Below are positions 1 through 5,031 of a DNA stretch of 5,425 nucleotides, piece by piece; the first letter of the stretch is position 1; each line of letters begins with the position of its first letter. Source of the stretch: CAYLPT01 sp964385645 (lineage in GTDB: Bacteria; Armatimonadota; Hebobacteria; Hebobacterales; Hebobacteraceae); assembly GCA_964385645.1 (NCBI GenBank), contig CAYLPT010000118.1, positions 1 to 5,425 of the forward strand. Reading direction: 5' to 3'. The position numbers were made by a program, and so were the translations under genes. A model generated the notes under the pieces. It did no database searches. It was not told the DNA's origin and worked only from the letters and a program-made list of their open reading frames with translations.

Positions 1-937
1 TCCCCGGGCCCACCACGCCCGCTAGGTCGCCCTCGCACACCGCCGCCACCCACCGGCTCCTCCCCCGACTCACCCGGGCCCTGCCCAGCGCGTCCCCGGC
101 CCGCGCGTGCACCGTGCGCCGGAAGCGCGCGAACCCGTAGCGCAGCAGGGCGAGCGATTCCTCGAAGGGGTCGGGGCTGTCCAGCACCACCGCGATGAGC
201 TGCCAGTCTTCCTCCGACCCCGAGGCCACCAGGCACCGCCCCGCCTGCCGCACATAGCCTGTCTTCACCCCGTCCACGAAGTCCGCCCGCCACAGCAGAT
301 GGTTGTGGTTCCTCACCACCTGCGTGCCGTTCGTGTCCGGCCGCCACACCTCCGCCCACCGGGTCGAGACCAGCTCCCGGAACAGCGGGTGCTTCATCGC
401 CTCCCGGGTGATAAGCGCCAGGTCGTAGGCCGACGAGTAGTGGTCGGGCTCATGCAGCCCGTGAGGGTTGACGAAGTGCGTGTTCCTCGCCCCCAGCTCC
501 CGCGCCCGCTGGTTCATCAGCCGCGCGAAGGCGTCCACGCTGCCGCTGACGTGCTCGGCCACCGCCACCGCCCCATCGTTGGCGGAGCGCAAGAGCAGGG
601 CCGCCAGCAGGTCCTTCATCTGCATGCGCTCACCCGGCTCCAGGTAGAGCGCCGAGCCCGTGACCCCCCTGACCCCCTCCCCGATCCTCACCCACTCCTC
701 CGGGTCACAGCGCTCCAGGGCGATGAGCGCGGTCATCACCTTCGTCGTGCTCGCCATGGGCCGGCGCTCGTGCATCCCCTTCTGGTACAGCACGGCCCCC
801 GTCGCCGCATCCACCAGCACCGCCGCCTTCGCCTCCACCGACGGCGGCCCCGCCCACGCCCGCGCGCCCCACGCGCTCGCCGCCAGCGCGGCACCCAACA
901 GACACTGCCTAAGCCTGATCCTCGCTGCGCGCTTCAT
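1..937 (-). CDS. D-alanyl-D-alanine carboxypeptidase (S11 penicillin-binding protein), 3' end beyond window
   Basis: This is a serine DD-carboxypeptidase of the DacA/DacF type. Such enzymes remove the terminal D-alanine from peptidoglycan stem peptides outside the cytoplasmic membrane. About 312 residues are visible. A signal peptide covers residues 1-29: a basic start (MKRAARIRLR), a hydrophobic stretch, then a likely cut after AWA. All three active-site motifs are present: SxxK as STTK (63-66), SxN as SAN (118-120) and KTG (225-227). The last ~40 visible residues look like the start of the beta-rich PBP5 C-terminal domain. The rest, and any C-terminal membrane anchor, lie beyond position 1. 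The ATG at 937 is the only start that preserves the signal peptide. It lies inside the end of scpB (29-base overlap), and the AGGAG at 939-943 is only one base upstream, so translation probably depends on coupling to scpB. The specific paralogue name cannot be settled here. Confidence 0.94.
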   Translation of the reverse strand, partial: MKRAARIRLRQCLLGAALAASAWGARAWAGPPSVEAKAAVLVDAATGAVLYQKGMHERRPMASTTKVMTALIALERCDPEEWVRIGEGVRGVTGSALYLEPGERMQMKDLLAALLLRSANDGAVAVAEHVSGSVDAFARLMNQRARELGARNTHFVNPHGLHEPDHYSSAYDLALITREAMKHPLFRELVSTRWAEVWRPDTNGTQVVRNHNHLLWRADFVDGVKTGYVRQAGRCLVASGSEEDWQLIAVVLDSPDPFEESLALLRYGFARFRRTVHARAGDALGRARVSRGRSRWVAAVCEGDLAGVVGPG

Positions 938-1574
938 GCTCCTGTGCGCCCCCGGTGTGCCCCGTCTCTCCCTTCTCCCGCGGCCCCACGCCTCCCTCCC
1001 CGGCCCCGGCCTCCGGCTCGGGCACAGGGATCGCGTCCAGGCGGGGCAGGTCCTCGATCGAGTTGAGGCCGAACCGGCCCAGGAAGCTCTGCGTCGTACG
1101 ATACAGCAGCGGCCGCCCCGGCGCGTCCTTGCGCCCGGCCTCACACACCAGCTCGTACTGCACCAACGTGTCCAGGGGCGAGTCAGAGTTCACGCCCCGA
1201 ATCGCCTCCACTTCCGGGCGGGTGACCGGCTGCTTGTAGGCGACGATGGCCAGCGTCTCCAGCGCCGCCCGCGAGAGCCGGAATCGCTCCGGCTCGTGCA
1301 GCTTCGCCACATAGGGGGCATACTCGGGGCGCGTGCAGACCTGATAGCCCCCCGCCACCCGCGCCAGCTGGATCCCCCGCCCCTGGTAATCCGCCTCCAG
1401 CCGGGCTACCAGGGCCTCCACCTCCGCCGGCGAGGCCTCCAGGATCTCCGCCAACTCCGCGCCCCCCAGCGGCTCGGCCGCCATGAACAGCACCGCCTCG
1501 AGCGCGGCCAGCCTGCCCTGGTCCAGCTCCGCCCCGGGGTCCATCGGCTCCCCCTCCGGGCCCCGCTCGCTCAT
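909..1574 (-). CDS. scpB: Segregation and condensation protein B (ScpB)
   Basis: ScpB is the winged-helix (kite) subunit that dimerises and binds the ScpA kleisin in the bacterial SMC condensin, which compacts and segregates the chromosome. The 221-residue product has two winged-helix regions: residues 20-84, opening with LAALEAVLFMAAEPL, and 98-177. The second carries the family signature ALETLAIVAYKQPVTRPEVE (104-123), then IRGVNSD (125-131), GRKDAPGRPLLY (147-158) and FGLNSIEDLP (168-177). Residues 178-221 form a charged, Gly/Glu-rich tail with no recognisable domain, which makes the protein slightly longer than usual. I chose the ATG at 1574 because it overlaps the scpA stop as ATGA and has GGAG seven bases upstream. 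An in-frame ATG at 1601 would overlap scpA by 31 bases and add nine unconserved residues. The 3' end overlaps the carboxypeptidase gene. The function is secure. Confidence 0.96.
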   Translation of the reverse strand: MSERGPEGEPMDPGAELDQGRLAALEAVLFMAAEPLGGAELAEILEASPAEVEALVARLEADYQGRGIQLARVAGGYQVCTRPEYAPYVAKLHEPERFRLSRAALETLAIVAYKQPVTRPEVEAIRGVNSDSPLDTLVQYELVCEAGRKDAPGRPLLYRTTQSFLGRFGLNSIEDLPRLDAIPVPEPEAGAGEGGVGPREKGETGHTGGAQEHEARSEDQA

Positions 1575-2395
1575 CCCTGCTCTCCACCTCCCACCCGACA
1601 CACCACGATCTCCCCCAGCAGCCGCTCCTGCACCACTCGCACCCGCCGCTGCCGGATCAGCTCCAGCAACGCCAGGAAGGTAACGATCACCTCCAGCCGC
1701 GTCGCGCCTTCCTCGAACAGATCCACGAAGCGCACCGGCTCCTGGGCCCAGCGCAGCCGGGCCGCCACCCAGGCCATCTTCTGCGCCACCGTGAAGCGCG
1801 GCCTCACCACCTCCCCGACGGGGGTCTCCTGCGCCCGGCTGAGCACGCTCTGGAAGGCCGCCCAGAGGTCGAAGGCGGAGACCTCGTTGAGCATCAGGTA
1901 CCCGGCCGCGCCGTTGCCGTTGCCGTTTCCGTTCCCGTTGCCCTCGTTGAGCTCGCCGCGGCTGAAGATCAGCCGCTGCAGCTCCGCCCGCTCCCGCAGT
2001 TCATCCGCCACCACCTTATAGCGCCGGTACTCCAGCAGGCGCGCGATGAGCTCCGCCCTGGGGTCGCCGGCCTCCTCTTCCTCCGGCTCGCCTCGCTCCG
2101 GCCTGGGCAGCAGCATCCGCGACTTCATCTCCAGGAGCTGGGCCGCCATCACCAGGAACTCGCCTGCCACCTCGATGTTCAGGGATTCCAGGGCCGCGAG
2201 GTGCTCCAGGTACTGGGAGGTGATATCCTCGATGCACACATCGAGCACGTCAATCTCCTCCCGCTCGATGAGGTGGAGCAGCAGGTCGAGAGGTCCCTGG
2301 AACAGGGGCAGCTTCACGGGGTGGCCAGTGAAGACCCGGTCGGGGGCCGCGGCCGCCCCGGCCGTCGCCCCGGCGGGCTGCTGGGGCACTTCCAT
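1571..2395 (-). CDS. scpA: Segregation and condensation protein A (ScpA kleisin)
   Basis: ScpA is the kleisin that bridges the two heads of the SMC dimer and binds ScpB, closing the condensin ring. The 274-residue product begins with a ~25-residue Ala/Pro/Gly-rich extension. The SMC-neck-binding N-terminal domain follows: FQGPLDLLLHLIEREEID (32-49), ITSQYLEHL (58-66) and AGEFLVMAAQLLEMKSRMLL (77-96). An acidic linker (EPEEEE, 103-108) leads to a helical segment. Residues 153-162 are five Asn-Gly dipeptides in the linker that precedes the C-terminal winged helix (about 201-266, with VTFLALLELIRQRRVRVVQ at 238-256), which contacts the SMC ATPase cap. The ATG at 2395 has GGAG (2402-2405) six bases upstream. 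scpB overlaps its stop, so the two proteins are probably made by coupled translation, consistent with a fixed-ratio complex. Identity is secure; only the N-terminal extension makes the exact start slightly open. Confidence 0.96.
   Translation of the reverse strand: MEVPQQPAGATAGAAAAPDRVFTGHPVKLPLFQGPLDLLLHLIEREEIDVLDVCIEDITSQYLEHLAALESLNIEVAGEFLVMAAQLLEMKSRMLLPRPERGEPEEEEAGDPRAELIARLLEYRRYKVVADELRERAELQRLIFSRGELNEGNGNGNGNGNGAAGYLMLNEVSAFDLWAAFQSVLSRAQETPVGEVVRPRFTVAQKMAWVAARLRWAQEPVRFVDLFEEGATRLEVIVTFLALLELIRQRRVRVVQERLLGEIVVCRVGGGEQG
1582..1591 (-). promoter_or_regulatory. Ribosome binding site for scpB
   Basis: The coding-strand sequence GGAGGTGGAG lies inside the last codons of scpA. Its nearer GGAG (1582-1585) is seven bases from the ATG at 1574. 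This supports the ATGA-overlap start for scpB over the in-frame ATG at 1601, which lies upstream of this site. Confidence 0.65.
1911..1940 (-). repeat. Hexamer microsatellite encoding (Asn-Gly)x5 in scpA
   Basis: Five adjacent six-base units, each reading (G/A/C)AACGG-like on the coding strand (CCGTTG, CCGTTG, CCGTTT, CCGTTC, CCGTTG on the plus strand), differ only at the last plus-strand base, which is a Gly codon wobble position. Each unit encodes Asn-Gly. Because the unit is a multiple of three, gain or loss of copies would change linker length without shifting frame. The wobble variation suggests either age or selection on the peptide rather than a very recent slippage expansion. Confidence 0.9.
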
Positions 2396-2401
2396 AGCGT
2401 T

Positions 2402-2405
2402 CTCC
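2402..2405 (-). promoter_or_regulatory. Ribosome binding site for scpA
   Basis: A coding-strand GGAG sits six bases before the ATG at 2395, a normal spacing. It supports starting scpA upstream of the Ala-rich extension rather than nearer the conserved FQGPLD motif. Confidence 0.6.
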
Positions 2406-2411
2406 GGTGCC

Positions 2412-2430
2412 GTGATCTTGGCTGTGATCT
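2412..2430 (-). repeat. Short direct repeat AGATCAC in the scpA leader
   Basis: AGATCAC occurs twice (2424-2430 and 2412-2418) at a 12-base period, just upstream of the scpA ribosome binding site. The period is close to one helical turn, so this could be a regulator site, but two copies of seven bases can arise by chance. No regulator is identifiable. Confidence 0.35.
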
Positions 2431-2445
2431 CTGTTGCGTGCGCGC

Positions 2446-2463
2446 GCCGGCCCCGCGGCCGGC
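2446..2463. other. GC-rich perfect inverted repeat between trpS and scpA
   Basis: GCCGGCC and GGCCGGC form a perfect 7-bp stem around a 4-base loop. No T-run follows on the minus strand, so it is not a classical intrinsic terminator. It could be a U-less terminator, a stabilising hairpin at the 5' end of the scpA message, or only a by-product of high GC. Confidence 0.4.
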
Positions 2464-2500
2464 CCCTATGATATGCCTTATCGCCGCCCCGCGCTACACC

Positions 2501-2522
2501 GCGCCCGCCCTAGGCGGGGCGC
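2501..2522 (-). terminator. Possible terminator-like hairpin spanning the trpS stop codon
   Basis: On the coding strand, GCGCCCCGCC is followed by TAG and then GGCGGGCGC. These pair as a stem of about nine base pairs with one bulged C, and the stop codon forms the loop. There is no following U-tract, so termination is uncertain. The hairpin could equally protect the 3' end of the trpS message. Confidence 0.3.
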
Positions 2523-3505
2523 AGCTTCATCGCCCTCCAGACGCGCGCCATCGTCTCCTCAGTCTTCGCCCTCGCCCGCCGCGCGCCTTCCGCCAGCACC
2601 GCCTCTACGCGGTCGGGATCGGCCGCCAGCGCCGCCCGCCGCTCCCAGAAGGGGCCGAACTCGCGGATGATGGCCTCGGCCAGGTCCCGCTTGTGGTCCA
2701 CACACCCCAGCCGCCCCCCCTCGCAGTCCGCCTTCGCCTGCGCCGCGGTCTCGGCCGCGTAAGCGACGTGGTAGGCGTACACCGGGCACTCCTCCGGGTG
2801 GCCAGGGTCGTGCTTGTGGATCTTGCGCGGGTCGGTGAACATCGAGCCCACCTTCTTCCGTACCACCTCCGGTGGGTCGGACAGGTAGATGCAGTTGTCG
2901 TACGACTTGCTCATCTTGCGCCCATCCAGCCCGGGCAGCACCGCGAACTCCGTCAGCAGCGCCTCCGGCTCCGGGAACGTCTCCCCATACAGGTGGTTGA
3001 AACGGCGCGCGATCTCCCGGGTCAGCTCCAGGTGCGGGACCTGATCTCTCCCCACCGGCACCGCCGTGGCCCGGTAGACGAGGATGTCCGCGGCCATGAG
3101 CACCGGGTAGCCCAGCAGTCCGTAGGAGGGGTTCGCGATGTGGAGCTGCTCCCGCTTCTCCTTGTAGGTGGGCACCCGCTCAAGCCAGCCCACCGGCGTG
3201 ATCATCGAGAGCAGCAGGTGCAGCTCACAGTGGGCCGGCACTTGGGATTGGACGACGATGGCCGTCTTCTCCGGATCCAGCCCTGCCGCCAGGTAGTCAA
3301 TGGCCGCCTGGCGGACGTTCTCCAGCACCTCGCCGGTGTCCTCGAAGGCGGTGGTGAGGGAGTGCAGGTCCACGATGCCGGCGTAGAACTCGTACTCGTG
3401 CTGGAGCCGCACCCAGTTGCGGAGCGCGCCCTCGTAGTTGCCCAGGTGCAGCCGACCGGTCGCCTGCATGGCGCTGAAAATGACCTTCGGATGATGCTCG
3501 GACAT
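2510..3505 (-). CDS. trpS: Tryptophanyl-tRNA synthetase (TrpRS)
   Basis: TrpRS is a class Ic cytoplasmic enzyme that charges tRNA-Trp using ATP. The 331-residue product is the usual bacterial length. It has the HIGH-type motif as HLGN (20-23, within MQATGRLHLGNYEGAL), the MAADIL segment with GRDQ (137-155) and KMSKS (197-201). The C-terminal helical anticodon region carries C240, C261, C268 and H271. This resembles the Cys motif that binds a 4Fe-4S cluster in Thermotoga TrpRS, but the last Cys is replaced by His and the first spacing is shorter. I chose the ATG at 3505 because a strong promoter ends just before it. The in-frame ATG at 3517 overlaps the -10 box, and the longer open frame to 3661 would run into the upstream gene. 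No attenuator, T-box or TRAP-like leader is present, as expected for a message with almost no leader. Confidence 0.97.
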   Translation of the reverse strand: MSEHHPKVIFSAMQATGRLHLGNYEGALRNWVRLQHEYEFYAGIVDLHSLTTAFEDTGEVLENVRQAAIDYLAAGLDPEKTAIVVQSQVPAHCELHLLLSMITPVGWLERVPTYKEKREQLHIANPSYGLLGYPVLMAADILVYRATAVPVGRDQVPHLELTREIARRFNHLYGETFPEPEALLTEFAVLPGLDGRKMSKSYDNCIYLSDPPEVVRKKVGSMFTDPRKIHKHDPGHPEECPVYAYHVAYAAETAAQAKADCEGGRLGCVDHKRDLAEAIIREFGPFWERRAALAADPDRVEAVLAEGARRARAKTEETMARVWRAMKLRPA

Positions 3506-3515
3506 GGTGCTCGCC

Positions 3516-3544
3516 ATTATAGCACTCGCCCCAGGCGCCCGCAA
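3516..3544 (-). promoter_or_regulatory. Extended -10 promoter for trpS, predicting a leaderless or near-leaderless message
   Basis: The minus strand has TTGCGG (3539-3544), a 17-base spacer, then a perfect TATAAT (3516-3521) preceded by TGc, giving the full extended -10 TGcTATAAT. The optimal spacing and exact -10 in so GC-rich a context make chance unlikely. Ten bases separate TATAAT from the ATG at 3505, so transcription would begin about 2-4 bases before the start codon. No good Shine-Dalgarno sequence precedes either possible ATG, consistent with leaderless initiation. The promoter lies between the translin-family stop (3552) and trpS, so trpS can be expressed independently of the genes upstream. 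Confidence 0.75.
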
Positions 3545-3551
3545 CGACCGC

Positions 3552-4217
3552 TCAGCCCTGGGCGTCCTGGGCCTGCTCGATGCGAGACTCCAGCTCGGCC
3601 AGCGCGCCCTCGAGGCGCTGCTGGCGGATGGCATTGGTGAGGTCGCCGCGGGTGCGCTCAATCAGGGAGCGGGTCACGTCCGCGGTGCGCTTCAGGCCGC
3701 CCGAGATGGCGGGCGGGTAGTCGAAGGACACCAGCGCGTAGTAGATCTCGTCCATCGCCGCCAGCACCCGCTCGCCCCAGGTCATCTCGTTGTGCCGGAT
3801 GCCATCGAGCGCGTGCCGCCGCAGCTCGCCCACCGCCTCCCCCAGCCCGTTCAGGTAGGCCGCGTAGCCGACCCCGATGGCGTCCGGGTCGGGCAGGGGC
3901 TCTGCCCGAACGAGGGCGTAGGTCTGGCGCGCCTCCGCGTACTCCTTCTGCGCGTCGTGCACGAACCCAGCGTAGTACACATCCGGGTGCCGCCCCAGCA
4001 ACTCGTCCACCTCCCGCAGCAGCCCCGCCGTCTCCCCCATCAGCCCCTCCGCCTCCTCGTACTCCCCCCGATGGATCGCGCGGATGGCGTTGGCGCTGTT
4101 GCGGATCACCTCCCGAGAGCGCAGCAGCGCCCGCTCGCGGGCGGCGTCCTTCTCCTCGAACTCGCGCCGTATCTTCGCACAGATGTCTTTCAGCTCCTCG
4201 AGTACTCGTTCGCTCAT
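3552..4217 (-). CDS. Translin/TRAX-family RNA-binding protein, possible endoribonuclease
   Basis: The 221-residue all-helical, soluble protein resembles the translin family (COG2178), known mainly from archaea and from eukaryotic translin and TRAX, which together form the C3PO nuclease. Family landmarks are: basic helix LLRSREVIRNSANAIRAIHR (31-50); KEYAEA (91-96); PLPDPDAIGVGYAAYLNGL (107-125); GEAVGELRRHALD (126-138); and FDYPPAISGGLKRTADVTRS (165-184) followed by LIERTRGDLTNAIRQ (185-199). By eye, E92 and E95 match the TRAX ExxE pair, and E127 sits where TRAX has its catalytic Asp, so nuclease activity is plausible but inferred. No signal peptide or membrane segment is seen. The ATG at 4217 has a perfect AGGAGGTG eight bases upstream. 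A GTG at 4226 would overlap that site, so I rejected it. It follows the TIM-barrel gene by 13 bases and is probably co-transcribed with it. Partner, substrate and physiological role in bacteria are not known to me. Confidence 0.85.
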   Translation of the reverse strand: MSERVLEELKDICAKIRREFEEKDAARERALLRSREVIRNSANAIRAIHRGEYEEAEGLMGETAGLLREVDELLGRHPDVYYAGFVHDAQKEYAEARQTYALVRAEPLPDPDAIGVGYAAYLNGLGEAVGELRRHALDGIRHNEMTWGERVLAAMDEIYYALVSFDYPPAISGGLKRTADVTRSLIERTRGDLTNAIRQQRLEGALAELESRIEQAQDAQG

Positions 4218-4223
4218 CCCTTG

Positions 4224-4231
4224 CACCTCCT
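4224..4231 (-). promoter_or_regulatory. Perfect Shine-Dalgarno for the translin-family gene
   Basis: AGGAGGTG is fully complementary to the 16S rRNA 3' end. Its AGGAGG lies eight bases before the ATG at 4217, and its first base is the last base of the upstream TGA stop (4231-4233). A ribosome terminating on the TIM-barrel gene would therefore sit on this site. It is the strongest ribosome binding site in the window, suggesting efficient translation of the translin-family protein. Confidence 0.85.
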
Positions 4232-5031
4232 CAGCCGATATCCAGCTTGCGCAGCGCCCTCATCCCCTCCCTCGCCACCACCTCGGGCTCCTCCTCCCAG
4301 TAACGCTCGTTCTCCAGCTCGAGAGAGTAGTACCCCGCGTACCCGTTGGCCCGCAGCGCGGCGAGCAGACTCTCGAGCCCGATCACGCCCCCGCCCGGGT
4401 AGAGGCGGTGGCGGTCGCGCAGCTCGTGGCGGGGCAGCTCGGGGGCATCGCAGAGCTGCACCAGGAACAGCTTGCTCGCTGGCACCGGCTCCAGCATCTC
4501 GACCGTGGAGCCGCCCACATAGAAGTGGAACGCATCCACCACCAGGCCGCCGTTGTCCGCCTCCGCCAGCTCGACCACCTCCCAGGCCTGGGCCAGCGTC
4601 GCTAGCCCCCGCCGTCCGCCCTCGAACTCCAGCCCCACGCGCACCCCCAGGCGGCCGGCGAGCCGGCACAGCTCGGCGAAGCGCCGCGCGGCGGTCAACG
4701 CGTCCGCCTCCTCCCCGGAGGGCTGCGCGACCAGCAAGGGACACCCCACCTTCCCCGCCAGCTCGCAGGCCTGCTCGGCCCGCGTCAGGCCCACCAGCCG
4801 GCTCGTCCGGTCGGCCTCCATCCACCCCCTGATCCCCACCAGGTCGGAGACCGGCAGCCCCTGGAGGCGCACCTCCACGACTCCGTCCTCGCCCGCCTCC
4901 ATCATCTCGTCCAGCGCCAGGCCCACCGCGGCGAAGCCGGCCGCCCGCGCCGCGGCGAGCTTGCGGTCGAGGGCCGCCGGACGGATCGTCGCCAGGTTGA
5001 GCGACGCACCCCCGGCCCTCGCCCGCCGCAT
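4231..5031 (-). CDS. Xylose isomerase-like TIM-barrel protein (sugar isomerase/epimerase family, AP endonuclease 2 superfamily)
   Basis: The 266-residue soluble protein has the fold of COG1082 sugar phosphate isomerases/epimerases (PF01261), which use a divalent metal inside a TIM barrel. It opens with SLNLATIRPAALDRKLAAAR (10-29), the usual first strand and helix. Candidate metal ligands, placed by pattern, are E135 (GLEFEGG), D166 with H169 nearby (VVDAFHF), Q192 (VQLCDAPELP) and E238 (YSLELEN). The loop usually read as PGEG in relatives is PGGG (212-215). The substrate cannot be told; inositol-pathway, hydroxypyruvate or ketose enzymes all share this fold. The gene starts within the glycosylase stop (TGATG), which strongly supports the ATG at 5031. 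GGAGG is present 11 bases upstream, a little far, so coupling likely matters. Endonuclease IV shares the fold, but I do not see its full set of zinc ligands, so an AP-endonuclease role is only a possibility suggested by the neighbour. Confidence 0.85.
   Translation of the reverse strand: MRRARAGGASLNLATIRPAALDRKLAAARAAGFAAVGLALDEMMEAGEDGVVEVRLQGLPVSDLVGIRGWMEADRTSRLVGLTRAEQACELAGKVGCPLLVAQPSGEEADALTAARRFAELCRLAGRLGVRVGLEFEGGRRGLATLAQAWEVVELAEADNGGLVVDAFHFYVGGSTVEMLEPVPASKLFLVQLCDAPELPRHELRDRHRLYPGGGVIGLESLLAALRANGYAGYYSLELENERYWEEEPEVVAREGMRALRKLDIG

Larger units (their letters stand above)
2396..2509 (-). promoter_or_regulatory. trpS-scpA intergenic region, possible weak scpA promoter
   Basis: This 114-base stretch is the only sizeable non-coding gap. 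It has an AT-rich island at about 2467-2482 (coding strand GATAAGGCATATCATA) containing a -10-like TATCAT (2468-2473). No convincing -35 sits 16-18 bases upstream. A start point near 2461 would put the 2446-2463 hairpin at the extreme 5' end of the message and leave a ~65-base leader. Without a good -35, this is a candidate region only; scpA may also be read through from trpS. Confidence 0.3.

Noticed and set aside
1575..1601. Upstream ATG at 1601 for scpB
   Set aside because: It adds nine unconserved residues and a 31-base overlap, while the ATG at 1574 has a proper ribosome binding site and the classic ATGA junction.
2446..2463. Classical intrinsic terminator at the GC-rich inverted repeat
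   Set aside because: The stem is good but no T-run follows on either strand, so I list it only as an inverted repeat.
2201..3640. A 479-residue plus-strand open frame, with other long plus-strand frames at 107-1066, 660-2021, 3504-4832 and 4553-5107
   Set aside because: They are antisense to clearly recognisable minus-strand genes, their products are Arg/Pro/His-rich without domains, and very GC-rich coding DNA commonly gives long open antisense frames.
3506..3661. N-terminal extension of trpS to an ATG at 3661
   Set aside because: It overlaps the conserved C-terminal coding region of the translin-family gene, is low-complexity Ser/Ala/Arg, and would run through the trpS promoter.
4218..4226. 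GTG at 4226 as the start of the translin-family gene
   Set aside because: It overlaps the perfect Shine-Dalgarno sequence; the ATG at 4217 is correctly spaced from it.
4214..4825. Minus-strand open frames in other phases at 4214-4825, 1183-1587, 705-905, 2016-2237, 2559-2789 and 5102-5314
   Set aside because: All lie inside confidently assigned genes in another phase and give Gly/Arg/Ala-rich products without recognisable domains.
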